A DNA stretch of 50,123 nucleotides, from the NCBI GenBank assembly GCA_020027965.1, contig JAHRHE010000007.1, positions 1 to 50,123 of the forward strand, given 5' to 3'. The translations under genes were made by a program, and so were the position numbers. Each line of letters starts with the position of its first letter. Position 1 is the stretch's first letter. Below, piece after piece: positions 23,611-32,672 of this stretch. Origin of the DNA: Nitrospirota bacterium (GTDB lineage Bacteria; Nitrospirota; Nitrospiria; Nitrospirales; Nitrospiraceae). The notes beneath the pieces were generated by a model. That model was not told where the DNA came from. It worked only from the letters and a program-made list of their open reading frames with translations, and ran no database searches.

Positions 23611-23919
23611 TCACCACACTCGCATGCGAGAGCTGGGTAGGACTATTTCCAAGGTTTCGGCAAAGGGTCCCTCGGCGATGTAGAACTGGGAGAACGTGCA
23701 GTTCGTAAGATGTAAGATATTTAGGATGAAGGAGACTCGCTGTTTGTTCTCTTCAACAATCGCGGGGCACCAGTCGGTAGCGTACACACGACCGACGGCC
23801 GGCGCCGCGATGGGCAAGCCGACGCCGCAGCGGATCTCAAGGACACTTTGTTTGCCCTCCAGAATCTTGGCGCAGAAAGAGCGGTCCCCCGCTTGGGCTA
23901 GAGTCGTTTGTCCGCCCTA
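23611..23919 (-). pseudogene. Remnant of a class I SAM-dependent methyltransferase
   Basis: An open frame between stop codons, without a credible start. It contains a degraded SAM-binding motif I (SVLEIRCGVGLPIAAPAVG, Arg in place of the usual Gly) followed by VYATDWCPAIVEENKQRV, typical of strand 2 and the acidic loop. The remaining 40 residues do not resemble later motifs. It lies in a 538-bp gap without an intact gene (23568-24105). Of the rest of that gap, 23920-24105 shows nothing recognisable. Confidence 0.45.
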
Positions 23920-24105
23920 GCCCGCACCTTGCATTGAATGAACCAGGACGACCCTGTGGGTTGCTTGCTTACTGTATGGGTGATCCGGGCCAATAGGGGA
24001 GCCCGGCAGACCGGTGGCAGAATACCTCGGAAGTCAGCGTGCATGCAAGGTTTTCTTGACAGATTTCGAGATCGTGGCCCAAGGAACGGGCTACGGTTGG
24101 GGCAG

Positions 24106-25116
24106 TCACTGCTCCCTTGTGAACCTGACCAGTGCACCCCAACTCGCCGAAGGATCCGCAAGGAGACACCCGACCCCGATGGCATTGACCGCCATCCACT
24201 GGCTTCCATGCAGCAAGGTCGCATAGGCAGCCGCCTGCGTGGGTTCGATTCCGGCGACGATCCCCAACCCGGCTACACAGAAGCCGTGGAACGTGCCCAC
24301 GAAGCCCGGCGCTGATGGGACGGCAACCCCGAATAACACGATCACGAAGACGAGGGCCGTCTGCAGCGGCCTCAGGCCCAGAGCAAATCCCTCGGCCAAC
24401 ACATGGAAGGACGCGATCGCCACCGCCCAGATGAACAGCGAGAGCCCGGCCACCATGGCGACCTGCGCACCGCTCTTGAACACACACAGTCCCTCGATGA
24501 ACCGGCGAAGCAGCTCCAGACTGCGCGACAGCCACGCCCGACCCTGTTGAGCCGACCAGCGGTCGCATGCCCGCAGGAGACGCTCACGGAACCGCAAGAC
24601 CAGCCACAAGCCGGCGACGCCGGCGGCCACCGCCAACAGCACCACCAACCCGGCTCGCTTCAAGAGTCCGGCCGCGCTTCCACCCAGGTCGGGCAAGACC
24701 GCCAGGCAAAGCCCGAAGATCGTCAAGGCGGCCAATACGTCCAGCAGACGCTCAACCATAATACTGGCCAGGACCGTGGGGACCGGCATCTGTTCGCGCC
24801 TGGCTAGCACCCAGGCCCGCACAACCTCGCCCAGTCTGGCCGGTAGCAGGTTGTTGGCCATCATCCCGACGAATGTGGCCGAAACTACAGGCCCTGTATC
24901 CACGGACCTGATAGCACCCAGCAGCACCCGCCAGCGAATCGCGCGAACCACCAGGCTCAAGAGTCCGACAACAACGCTCGCAATGACCCACGGCACACCC
25001 ACACGGCCCATCCCACGTACCATGGCGAGCAGATCGACATCTTTGAGCGCATACCAAAGGCAGGCGGCGCTGACGAGGGCCCCCAACAGGAGACTGACAA
25101 GAGCCCGGCTACGCAC
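24106..25116 (-). CDS. UPF0104 / lysylphosphatidylglycerol synthase TM-region family membrane protein
   Basis: A 336-residue integral membrane protein with about eight helices, matching the LPG_synthase_TM (UPF0104, flippase-like) family: a first helix at the N-terminus, then VVRAIRWRVLLGAI, NNLLPARLGEVVRAWVLARRE and VERLLDVLAAL, which are the conserved polar blocks of the family, and PSAPGFVGTFHGF near residue 270. It lacks the C-terminal synthase domain of MprF, so a lipid or glycan-lipid translocation or binding role is more likely than aminoacyl transfer. Such genes are frequent in glycan clusters. It lies between the remnant region and a GT4 gene. Confidence 0.87.
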   Translation of the reverse strand: MRSRALVSLLLGALVSAACLWYALKDVDLLAMVRGMGRVGVPWVIASVVVGLLSLVVRAIRWRVLLGAIRSVDTGPVVSATFVGMMANNLLPARLGEVVRAWVLARREQMPVPTVLASIMVERLLDVLAALTIFGLCLAVLPDLGGSAAGLLKRAGLVVLLAVAAGVAGLWLVLRFRERLLRACDRWSAQQGRAWLSRSLELLRRFIEGLCVFKSGAQVAMVAGLSLFIWAVAIASFHVLAEGFALGLRPLQTALVFVIVLFGVAVPSAPGFVGTFHGFCVAGLGIVAGIEPTQAAAYATLLHGSQWMAVNAIGVGCLLADPSASWGALVRFTREQ

Positions 25117-25215
25117 GGCATTCCACGCACAGCACCATGATGCATCCCGTCAAACGTGCGCCAGAGCCAAAACCTTCCCTGTCGAAAAACCTTCAAACCA
25201 GCTCAAGTCTCGTCA

Positions 25216-25298
25216 CCTAGCCGAGGGCCGGGCGACTGTGCGCGCTCCTCGTCGCCCCAACGATCCGAGCCTCGCCGAATAGGACCGCATCGGCTAGG
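25216..25298. repeat. Inverted repeat in the 260-bp gap upstream of the UPF0104 gene
   Basis: A perfect 9-bp pair, CCTAGCCGA (25216-25224) and TCGGCTAGG (25290-25298), accompanied by GGGCCGGGCG and CGCCCGGCG beside the arms. Nothing else recognisable lies in 25117-25376. Confidence 0.4.
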
Positions 25299-25376
25299 AG
25301 CGCCCGGCGAAAACCGGCTACAGTACGATGGGAACCGGTTGTGCGACCTCACCGATCAAGCCGCGACCAATCTGGA

Positions 25377-26528
25377 TCATCTCTCCGATCCAACCGGGGG
25401 GAGCGCGGGAGACCTCGTCAGGAGTGCCCCGTATGCATCGGCCAGATGGCGCATCATGACCGTAGCCGTGAAGTGGCTCTCGACCCGGTGGCGACCCGCC
25501 GTTCCCATGTCCGCGCGCCCGGGCGCATCTCTTAGTAGGTCGACGATGGCCCGTGCCAACGAGTCAGGATCGCCGGGAGACACGAGCACGCCCGTCTCTC
25601 CGTCTTCGACGATTTCAGGCACCCCTCCGGTCTTCGTTGCCACCACCGGCTTGCCCATGGCCATGGCCTCAAGGACCGCGATGCCAAATCCTTCCATCAG
25701 CGCCGGATGCACGTAAATATCCAGAGCAGCCAAGCTGGGATACACCGATTCCTGGAATCCCGCGAAGTGCACATGCCCATCCACTTGGAGAGTTTCGGCT
25801 TGGCGCCTCAGGGCTTGCTCATAGGCCGCGTTCCCACCGCCGACAATGAGATAATGGACGTCCGGTGCCGAGGCGAGGATCACGGGCAGGGCTCTGAGCA
25901 TTATTCCGTGCCCCTTTCGCGGGAACAGGTTTGCTACGGTGCCGATGAGCGGAGCCTGGGCCGGGATGCCATACAGATGTCGGACACGTTGACCGTTTTC
26001 AGACTGCGGCACACGCGCCATGTCCAGACCGCTGTAAAGCGTCCGGACTCGCTCGGGAAGAACTCCGCCCAACTCCAGCGACTGATGAATCTGGCGGGAC
26101 ACAGGGAGCACCAAATCCGCCTTCTCCAGGTCGTACCGGCGAACCTTCGACGGCTCGATCTCCTGCCGGACGTGCGCGATCACCGGCACACCCAGGCCCA
26201 GACATCCTCGCAGCGTCTGCGGCACCCACCAGATGTCATTGACGTGGACCAGTGAGGGCCGGGCCTCCATGACGACCCCACGAAGTTCACGGATTGCCGA
26301 AGCCCGGCGGTGATACGCGAACAGTTTTCGCCACGGAGGCAGATCCACGCTCTGCCTCCTCGTTCCGCGTCGGTCCAATTCGACAGCCAGGGGACCTCGC
26401 TCGGGACAGACGACCAGAGCTTGGTAGCCGAACTGGGGCAGATGGTCAAGGATAGAGAGAAGCTCGCGCTCGGCACCACCAATCTCGGCAATGCCGTGGA
26501 TGAACTGAACAGCCCGCAGCTCCTGCAC
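25377..26528 (-). CDS. Glycosyltransferase family 4 (GT-B fold)
   Basis: A 383-residue retaining glycosyltransferase with a GT-B fold. The N-terminal domain begins with a glycine-rich acceptor loop (IHGIAEIGGAERELL). The donor domain starts near GTVANLFPRKGH, and the nucleotide-sugar site is PALMEGFGIAVLEAMAMGKPVV with its EX7E pair, followed by GVPEIVEDGETGVLVSPGD. Cytoplasmic or membrane-associated. The start is a GTG at 26528 whose ribosome-binding site (GGAGGTAA) overlaps the stop of the GT9 gene, so the two are coupled. The sugar and acceptor cannot be told from sequence. Confidence 0.9.
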   Translation of the reverse strand: MQELRAVQFIHGIAEIGGAERELLSILDHLPQFGYQALVVCPERGPLAVELDRRGTRRQSVDLPPWRKLFAYHRRASAIRELRGVVMEARPSLVHVNDIWWVPQTLRGCLGLGVPVIAHVRQEIEPSKVRRYDLEKADLVLPVSRQIHQSLELGGVLPERVRTLYSGLDMARVPQSENGQRVRHLYGIPAQAPLIGTVANLFPRKGHGIMLRALPVILASAPDVHYLIVGGGNAAYEQALRRQAETLQVDGHVHFAGFQESVYPSLAALDIYVHPALMEGFGIAVLEAMAMGKPVVATKTGGVPEIVEDGETGVLVSPGDPDSLARAIVDLLRDAPGRADMGTAGRHRVESHFTATVMMRHLADAYGALLTRSPALPPVGSER

Positions 26529-26530
26529 AG

Positions 26531-27559
26531 TTACCTCCGGAGCAGCTCTTGCGCGGCTGCCCAGACTTCATCAACCGTGATCAGCCGCATGCAATTCTGG
26601 TCGCCGCGAAAGCAATCCGGGTGGAAACAGGCACGACAATCGAGCTCCTTGTAGAAGATACGATGTTGTTCACCGCGCGGGCCCCAAACCGCAGGATCCG
26701 ACGGTCCGAACAGGGCCACCACCGGTGTCCCAAGTGCGGCCGCCATGTGCATGGGACCGTTGTCATTGCCCACGAAAAGGGCACAGCGCTTCAGGACTGC
26801 GGAGAACTGCCGAAGCGTGGTGCGTCCAGCCAGCACCGTGGGCGCGAAGCGGGACCGAGTCCGAATTGCCTCCGCCACCTCCCGCTCACGCGCGTCCCCG
26901 CCCACGAGCACGCGGCAGCCGACCACGCCTGTCAGCCGGTCAGCCAACTCAGCAAACCGCTCCACCGGCCAAGCCTTGAACCAGTAACGAGCGCCCGGTA
27001 GAAGCATCGCCAGCGGCGGGGTACCCTTGCCCTCGCATTCCCCAATCCCAACCTCCTCGAGCAGTCGGGCGGCCTCTGCCTCGTCCTCCGGAGAGGTGCG
27101 TAGCACCGGCAACCACGGCTTCGGTTCAATGCCCAGCACCCGTACTGCCTCCAGGTCACGTTCTAATCGGTGCACGACCCCAGGCCGGACTCTGACAACA
27201 GACGTATACAGGAGCCCTCGCCAGCGGTGCTCTTCGTTGAACCCGATGCGCACCGGAGCACCACTCAGCCTCGCCATGACGGCAGACCGGTCCCCGTCCG
27301 TCAGATCAATTACCGCATCAAAGCGTCGCCGACGAAGCTCGTTGAGGAACCGGAATTGTGCATCGAGCTCGCCTCGACCCACCACCAGGACCTCGTCCAC
27401 GTCCGGATTCCACTTCAGAATGTCCTCGGTCCCCAGGTTTACGACCATGGTGAGACGTGCCTGCGGAAATCGCTCTCGCAGAGCGCGGAGAACTGGTGTG
27501 CCTAGAAGCACGTCCCCGATGTACCGGAGTTTAATGACCAGAATGTTACGCATACCCAC
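26531..27559 (-). CDS. Glycosyltransferase family 9 (ADP-heptose:LPS heptosyltransferase-like)
   Basis: A 342-residue GT9 protein. The N-terminus NILVIKLRYIGDVLLGTPVLRALRERFP is the WaaF/WaaC signature for the acceptor site. The C-terminal donor region contains CALFVGNDNGPMHMAAALGTPVVALFGPSDP, the family hallmark, then a Cys-rich end DCRACFHPDCFRGDQNCM that is common in this subgroup. Start is GTG 27559 or ATG 27553; neither has a decisive ribosome-binding site. A decayed relative lies at 35860-36225. Heptose as donor is likely but not proved. Confidence 0.9.
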   Translation of the reverse strand: MGMRNILVIKLRYIGDVLLGTPVLRALRERFPQARLTMVVNLGTEDILKWNPDVDEVLVVGRGELDAQFRFLNELRRRRFDAVIDLTDGDRSAVMARLSGAPVRIGFNEEHRWRGLLYTSVVRVRPGVVHRLERDLEAVRVLGIEPKPWLPVLRTSPEDEAEAARLLEEVGIGECEGKGTPPLAMLLPGARYWFKAWPVERFAELADRLTGVVGCRVLVGGDAREREVAEAIRTRSRFAPTVLAGRTTLRQFSAVLKRCALFVGNDNGPMHMAAALGTPVVALFGPSDPAVWGPRGEQHRIFYKELDCRACFHPDCFRGDQNCMRLITVDEVWAAAQELLRR

Positions 27560-27573
27560 AATGGTCGAAAGCC

Positions 27574-27655
27574 TCTCAAGTCATAAAGTCTCAAGTCCTC
27601 TGAGTGAAGCAGGGCTCTTGAGATTCTCTTCCTGGACTTTGGACTTGATGACTTA
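27574..27655. repeat. Word-repeat inverted repeat upstream of the GT9 gene
   Basis: The left arm (27574-27600) repeats CTCAAGTC/AAAGTCTCAAGTC. The right arm (27629-27655) is the complement, GGACTTTGGACTTGATGACTT. It lies just upstream of the GT9 start. The rest of the gap 27656-27832 shows no gene. Confidence 0.55.
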
Positions 27656-27832
27656 CGACATTCGGACGCTCTTTGGTGGATCCACCATGTTCCCGGTTCA
27701 GACGGCTTTGTCTTGCCGGAGATCAGTAAAGCACACGTGGCGCAGAGAGCAGGATGATTAACCCAATGTGATACTCTTCGAGAATCACTCGGTGCCTAAG
27801 CTGCAGAACATCACCTCGAGGCCGAGGGACAT

Positions 27833-28789
27833 TCATACTGGAGTGAGATACCATTTTGCCCTCTTTCCGATAGACCGCAAGATCTTGAATCGCGTCAAGA
27901 AGTCTCTCACTCTTCGCCATTTGTGAATTGGGAGACTCTGGAGGTGACGAAGATGATGGGTCATTTGTGGTCTCAAGTCTGGAGCCATTTCGCGAACACT
28001 ATGACATAACTCTTGCGCATAATCATCGTGGTCATAGGCCGCGCAGATGGCGACTGCGGCGGTTAGGCAGGCTGGGTCGGTCGTCTGGAGGTCTTCGACC
28101 ATACGGGAGGGTGACTTAAAGTACAGGGCGTCGGCCGACAGCAGGTGACTTGGAGTCCCACGCCCGCATCCATAATCCCGCCCTCTGATTCGGACCGGAT
28201 TGAGATAGTCCATCAACTGAAATCCGAGTCCGCTTAGATAATTGTGAACATCGGTAAAGAGTGCCTGGTTCTTGTAGAAAGGAAGAAATTCGACCTCAGC
28301 CTCGACTGCAAAGATGGAACGACGCAGGCACATCTCCCCCCCTCTCAGAATATCTATTTCAGTTCCCTGGGTGTCCAGCTTGATGACATGGGGGACAAGG
28401 CGATATTCACGGCATAGAGCGTCCAGGGTCCGGCATCGGAGTGGCACCTTCCGAAGGATGTCAAAATCGCTCAACGACACGTGCACGCTTTTAAGAAATT
28501 CGAGGTTAGGCTGCAAGAGGGAGGTGTTAGTTTGATAACGCGTCACGTTCAAATCCAACACACCTTCAGACCCATAGAGGGCAACCTGGAACCAGCGATG
28601 ACGTTCAGAGTCTTGAAGTTTAGTGAATTCTCGTTCGTCCGGCTCAAACCCGATGACGGTCAGATTCCGGAATTTCCCCCAGCGCCTCCGATTGATGCCT
28701 CCCCCCGCTCCAACATCAATAAGGGTAAAAGGATAGTCGAAGACAGAGTGAAGCGACCCTAAGTTCTGATCGGAAACTGAGTCTGACAT
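27833..28789 (-). CDS. FkbM family methyltransferase
   Basis: A 318-residue class I SAM methyltransferase of the FkbM type, typically O-methylating sugars or related hydroxyls. SAM motif I is FTLIDVGAGGGINRR. The FkbM-typical middle reads TLDALCREY...VIKLDTQGTEIDILRGGEMCL with the DTQG/E pattern. The tail of about 100 residues is basic. The frame opens at 28831, but the ATG at 28789 is preceded by AAGGAGGGG and I chose it. Terminal sugar methylation is a common way to stop O-antigen growth; that role here is a guess. Confidence 0.88.
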   Translation of the reverse strand: MSDSVSDQNLGSLHSVFDYPFTLIDVGAGGGINRRRWGKFRNLTVIGFEPDEREFTKLQDSERHRWFQVALYGSEGVLDLNVTRYQTNTSLLQPNLEFLKSVHVSLSDFDILRKVPLRCRTLDALCREYRLVPHVIKLDTQGTEIDILRGGEMCLRRSIFAVEAEVEFLPFYKNQALFTDVHNYLSGLGFQLMDYLNPVRIRGRDYGCGRGTPSHLLSADALYFKSPSRMVEDLQTTDPACLTAAVAICAAYDHDDYAQELCHSVREMAPDLRPQMTHHLRHLQSLPIHKWRRVRDFLTRFKILRSIGKRAKWYLTPV

Positions 28790-28805
28790 GAACTGCACCC
28801 CTCCT

Positions 28806-29603
28806 TCAGCTGTACCTCTCAACCAGCGCATGTCCGTACCGTACCCGTTCGTAGCGGTCTCTCCACAATATTCTCAGATTATCCCATCGACGGTGGACCC
28901 AATTGCCCCGAACGGTCCGTTTCCACTTTTTCATGAAATGAGACTGATTGGCCTCCGGATAATCGTTTTGTCCCATCCGCTTGATGGCCTCTTGCGTGAC
29001 CATGCCAAAATGGTGAATTAAGGTAGCCCCTGTCGTGCCCACGGAGAAACGAGACGCCCGTGCCCGCCACAAGAAATCCACATCCTCGCAGCCTCCAAAG
29101 GAAAACCCCTCATCGAACAATCCGATGCGGTCGAACACCTTGCGGTGAATCAACATGCAGGCCCCGTAGATCGTTGAGCGGGCCGCGCCGGCACACCGTC
29201 GCACAAACTCGGCCGCATATTGTTCTAGATCATAATCGAGACGTCCCTCGCGAGCGGCCGGACTCACGATGCCATGTCCTTTGTTGTCCATGAATCGAAG
29301 GAGACCGGACAACCAGCCAGGAGTAACCACAATATCATTGTTCAAGATCCCGATCACCTGGCCCTGGCTTGCCAGGACCCCCTGGTTCCAGGCCTTCGCG
29401 CAGCCGAGGTTGATAGAATTGGTGATTACCTTCGCATTCAGACGAGACAGGAATTCTCCCGTGCCATCGGTGGAGGCATTATCCACAATCACCAACTCAT
29501 ACGGCACATCCGCCCAGCGCGCGATGGAGGCCACGCATTGTTTCGTGTAGTGAACTTGATTGTAGACAGGAATGACTAAACTGACCTGCGGGATCGTGGT
29601 CAT
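28806..29603 (-). CDS. Glycosyltransferase family 2
   Basis: A 265-residue GT-A fold enzyme of the rhamnosyltransferase-like GT2 group. The N-terminus VSLVIPVYNQVHYTKQCVAS is followed by VIVDNASTDGTGEFL. The donor metal motif is LNNDIVVTPGWL (DxD-like NND). GACMLIHRKVFDRIGLFDEGF is the usual acceptor-side block. It ends with a basic helix. It lies 16 bases upstream of the FkbM start, so the two are probably co-translated. A rhamnosyl donor would fit the rfb genes but is not established. Confidence 0.9.
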   Translation of the reverse strand: MTTIPQVSLVIPVYNQVHYTKQCVASIARWADVPYELVIVDNASTDGTGEFLSRLNAKVITNSINLGCAKAWNQGVLASQGQVIGILNNDIVVTPGWLSGLLRFMDNKGHGIVSPAAREGRLDYDLEQYAAEFVRRCAGAARSTIYGACMLIHRKVFDRIGLFDEGFSFGGCEDVDFLWRARASRFSVGTTGATLIHHFGMVTQEAIKRMGQNDYPEANQSHFMKKWKRTVRGNWVHRRWDNLRILWRDRYERVRYGHALVERYS

Positions 29604-29641
29604 GAGATTGTGGGGGCTAGGGAAGGCTCGAGCTCAGATTC

Positions 29642-30421
29642 CTACAGGCTCATGGTTTTGGCAGCTTTGACGATCAGGATCTCCCCGAACAGGAGAGGAT
29701 CAGACAGAAGGGTGTCTCGCACCTGTGCCTTGGCGGGGTCCTCCCGTGCGTGGGTTCTTCCCCTCTTCCGGACAAAATGCCTGATGAGGCGGTACGTCAA
29801 TGACCGTTGTTTCAACAGTCGATTCGTACAGATTTGCTCCACGCGGAATCCGCTTCGCGCCAACACATGCCGCAATTCGAGGAAACCGACGGGGTTGATG
29901 TGATCCACGGGCCGTTCATTTCCCGTCCCTGGGTCCCGCTCGATCATGTAATGGAAATAATTCGGATATCCATACAGCAAGTAGCTCAAACGAGAACGGA
30001 TGCTGAGGACGTTGGGTGTTGTTACAAGGAGCTTCCCGCCTGGCCGGAGAACTCGGTTGGCTTCTCTGACCAAATGCCACGGGTTTTCCAGATGCTCAAC
30101 CGCTTCGATCGAAACCACGCAATCGAACATTTCACTGGCATACGGCCATCCCTTGTTCAAATCGATGCGCCTGCACTCAATTCCCTTCACCCTGAACCGA
30201 GAGACATCGAGGTCCCCGCACTGGACTTCGATCCCTGACTCTCGGGCTCTCGCTGCAAAGGCGCCTTCCCCCGCTGGAACATCCAATACCAGGCCAGGTT
30301 TCTCCGGCACCAGCAGAGCCAGCACTTGATCATGAACGAGGGTAGCAGCGTCAGGGCGGGCAACGACTGATTCCATCCGCTGACTATCAGACTTCATCCG
30401 GGAGGTCGTGTCAGGGATCAC
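29642..30421 (-). CDS. Class I SAM-dependent methyltransferase
   Basis: A 259-residue methyltransferase with motif I GLVLDVPAGEGAFAARARE, an acidic loop (VQCGDLDVSRF), DCVVSIEAVEHLENPWHLVREANRVLRPGG (motifs II-III) and a C-terminal basic region. This is the Methyltransf_11/23 style seen with glycan genes. The start is a GTG at 30421 that overlaps the radical SAM gene by 11 bases. Internal ATGs at 30397 and 30376 are possible alternatives since no ribosome-binding site is clear. Substrate unknown. Confidence 0.85.
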   Translation of the reverse strand: MIPDTTSRMKSDSQRMESVVARPDAATLVHDQVLALLVPEKPGLVLDVPAGEGAFAARARESGIEVQCGDLDVSRFRVKGIECRRIDLNKGWPYASEMFDCVVSIEAVEHLENPWHLVREANRVLRPGGKLLVTTPNVLSIRSRLSYLLYGYPNYFHYMIERDPGTGNERPVDHINPVGFLELRHVLARSGFRVEQICTNRLLKQRSLTYRLIRHFVRKRGRTHAREDPAKAQVRDTLLSDPLLFGEILIVKAAKTMSL

Positions 30422-31961
30422 CGGCTGGCATGGCGGCCGTGGACGTCGTTTTCAGGATGCTTGGGGGAATCATCCCCTGCCCCATCGAGTGCTCGTACCG
30501 GACCGCCGGGGCGGCCGTGTTGTAGGGAATGCCCAGCTTGGCCCGGACATCGGCCTCCAGCCAGTCACGCAGCCGGACCAATTCTTGCGCGTTCAGGTAG
30601 TCGGTGTATACGTACGAGGTATACTCGCCGGGGATTCCCTTGTAGTATTCAGCCACCTCACGATAATCCACCTCGACGCTGTGCAACCGATCTCCCGTCT
30701 TGGGGTACGTATAGGTCCAGACACCCGCATTGGTCTCTACGGCCTCATCAAAGTAGGGCGTCCCCGGATACGTCGTGATCACCGTCGCATCGAAGTCCTC
30801 AGGCTTGACTGCAAGCAGCCAATCACGGGTGGCTCGGACGGTCTCCTCCGACTCCCCGGGATGGCCGACCGACATGAGGGCTTTCACTTTGAGAGAATGC
30901 CGTTTTGCAATTTCCATCGCGCGCGTGTTGTCGCCTTGACTCGCCTGTTTCTGGATGTTCGTGAGGATCCGTTCGTGTCCCGATTCAAAGCCGATCAGGA
31001 TCCATCGAAACCCCGCGCGGCACATGGCTTCTGCCTGCTGATCGGTAAACAATTCCGCCTTGATGAATCCACGCAGTCTGAACTCAACGCCCAACTTCTG
31101 CTGCGTGTCAGTGATGAGATTCATCAATTCCACGACCTTCGGGTTGACGTTGAGTTCGTCGTCATACAGCATGAATCCGGTGACTCCATAGGCTCGGTAG
31201 AGATGGACCATTTCCTGCACAATGCTTTCCGAGGTTCGCATCCTGATCCGCCGCAGAAACGGGCTCATTCGCCCCCCGCAGAAACCGCAGCCAAACGGGC
31301 ACCCGAGTTGGGCAATCATCGACATGGCTCGAACGCCGTCGATGGTGTAATGGTAGCTGTCCACATCAACAAGGTGACGGGCAGGGAATGGAAGCTCGGT
31401 GAGCACCTGGTTGTTGAGAAACAGGTCTGATTTGGGATCGTCACCGTCGACCAATTTTGGCGGTGCAGCCTCAAGAGTCTGAAATATTGCTAATTCTCCG
31501 TCCCCAACGACCAGCACATCGAACATCTCTTCCAACTGCTGGTATGCCGTGGTCGCGCGGCCAGCTTGCCCGTGTTTCTGCTCGTATTTGTAAGCAGCAT
31601 GAATTAGGGTGACGTGAGGTCCGCCGAGGATAATCCGAGCGCTGGGCTCAAGGGATCGGATCACCCGATACACCTTGGTGGCCGCCGGCATTTGGGGGGT
31701 CGTCGCGGTGATTCCGAAGCATGTCACGCTGCTGGTCTTGACATAATCACGGACAACCTCCTCGTAATTCTCCACACCCGAGAGGTCTAACATCTCCACC
31801 TCGATCCCGGCATTCTCCAACATCGCCGCAACCTTGAGAATGCCAAGGGTCATGAACACACGCTCATCGAGGAGAAAGATGGACGGAGGAGTAATCAAGC
31901 AGATGCGATGGACCGCTCGCCGCACTCGGGATGTTCTTATTATTTCAAGTGGTGTGATCAT
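30411..31961 (-). CDS. B12-binding-type radical SAM protein
   Basis: A 516-residue protein with an N-terminal cobalamin-binding-like domain (about 20-160), although the classical DxHxxG cobalamin ligand is replaced by DERVFMTLG. A radical SAM barrel follows with the cluster motif CPFGCGFC (C221, C225, C228). ILGGPHVT and VVGDGELAI are typical B12-domain loops. The family performs methylation of unactivated carbons, ring contraction and other radical chemistry. In a glycan cluster it could methylate a sugar carbon or lipid; this is an inference. It overlaps the methyltransferase gene by 11 bases. Confidence 0.87.
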   Translation of the reverse strand: MITPLEIIRTSRVRRAVHRICLITPPSIFLLDERVFMTLGILKVAAMLENAGIEVEMLDLSGVENYEEVVRDYVKTSSVTCFGITATTPQMPAATKVYRVIRSLEPSARIILGGPHVTLIHAAYKYEQKHGQAGRATTAYQQLEEMFDVLVVGDGELAIFQTLEAAPPKLVDGDDPKSDLFLNNQVLTELPFPARHLVDVDSYHYTIDGVRAMSMIAQLGCPFGCGFCGGRMSPFLRRIRMRTSESIVQEMVHLYRAYGVTGFMLYDDELNVNPKVVELMNLITDTQQKLGVEFRLRGFIKAELFTDQQAEAMCRAGFRWILIGFESGHERILTNIQKQASQGDNTRAMEIAKRHSLKVKALMSVGHPGESEETVRATRDWLLAVKPEDFDATVITTYPGTPYFDEAVETNAGVWTYTYPKTGDRLHSVEVDYREVAEYYKGIPGEYTSYVYTDYLNAQELVRLRDWLEADVRAKLGIPYNTAAPAVRYEHSMGQGMIPPSILKTTSTAAMPAGDP

Positions 31962-32174
31962 AGCTCACACGTAGCGCCGCCGAACCTCCATGACCGCTGG
32001 AGAGGATTCTAGAGCTTTTACTGTACCTTTTTGTCATAAACGCCTGACAAGGTCAATACTTCAGGACCTCTTCCCTGCCAGACTATACCAGAACCGTGCA
32101 GACTTTCCTACTCTGTACTGTCGTCAGCCGCACGTCGGCTCCGGCCATGAAGTCACACACGATAGTTGAAATTC

Positions 32175-32672
32175 TCAGGAGTCTTTGACCGCCCGCAAAA
32201 TCACAGTCATGTTGTCCACCACGTTCCACAGGTAGCGGCGGAATCGCTTTTGGAGGTAGCGCGGAAAATACCGAAAAGGCTTTCTGACGTCGTACTCGAT
32301 CTTCTCAATCCGGAAGTCGGTTCCAACTCCGTAGGGCGTTGGTGGTTCAAAATACTGAAAGGTATCCTCAGTGATGTACCGGACGTGGGTCGGATCCCGG
32401 AAAGCCCCGCGCGAGGTATAGTAGGGTACGACAACTCTCACCTCAGCTCCAGGGCGACAAATTCTGTAGATCTCTTCCATAAATCGGACGAGGTCTCGAA
32501 TATGCTCGACTGTGTGGCTCAAATGGACGACGTCGACTGAGCTGGCTTTCAACGGTAACGCACGCTCAAAATTACACACCGCATCAACCCCGGGCAACCT
32601 TTGACAATCCAATCCGAAAGCCCCTTGAAGTTTCTTAGATCCGCACCCAAAATCCACAATGATGGGTTTCAA
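32175..32672 (-). CDS. Small class I SAM-dependent methyltransferase
   Basis: A 165-residue compact methyltransferase. Motif I is IIVDFGCGSKKLQGAFGLD, then VHLSHTVEHIRDLVRFMEEIYRICRPGAEV (motifs II-III) and a His/Arg-rich end (DPTHVRYITEDTF). This short type is common beside glycosyltransferases. Its ATG overlaps the stop of the preceding CgeB-like gene (ATGA). It lies in a stretch with clearly higher A+T content than the sugar-supply genes. Confidence 0.85.
   Translation of the reverse strand: MKPIIVDFGCGSKKLQGAFGLDCQRLPGVDAVCNFERALPLKASSVDVVHLSHTVEHIRDLVRFMEEIYRICRPGAEVRVVVPYYTSRGAFRDPTHVRYITEDTFQYFEPPTPYGVGTDFRIEKIEYDVRKPFRYFPRYLQKRFRRYLWNVVDNMTVILRAVKDS

Noticed and set aside
27723-27920. 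Small ORF overlapping the end of the FkbM gene
   Set aside because: It is a different-frame reading of the FkbM 3' end with no recognisable domain or ribosome-binding site.
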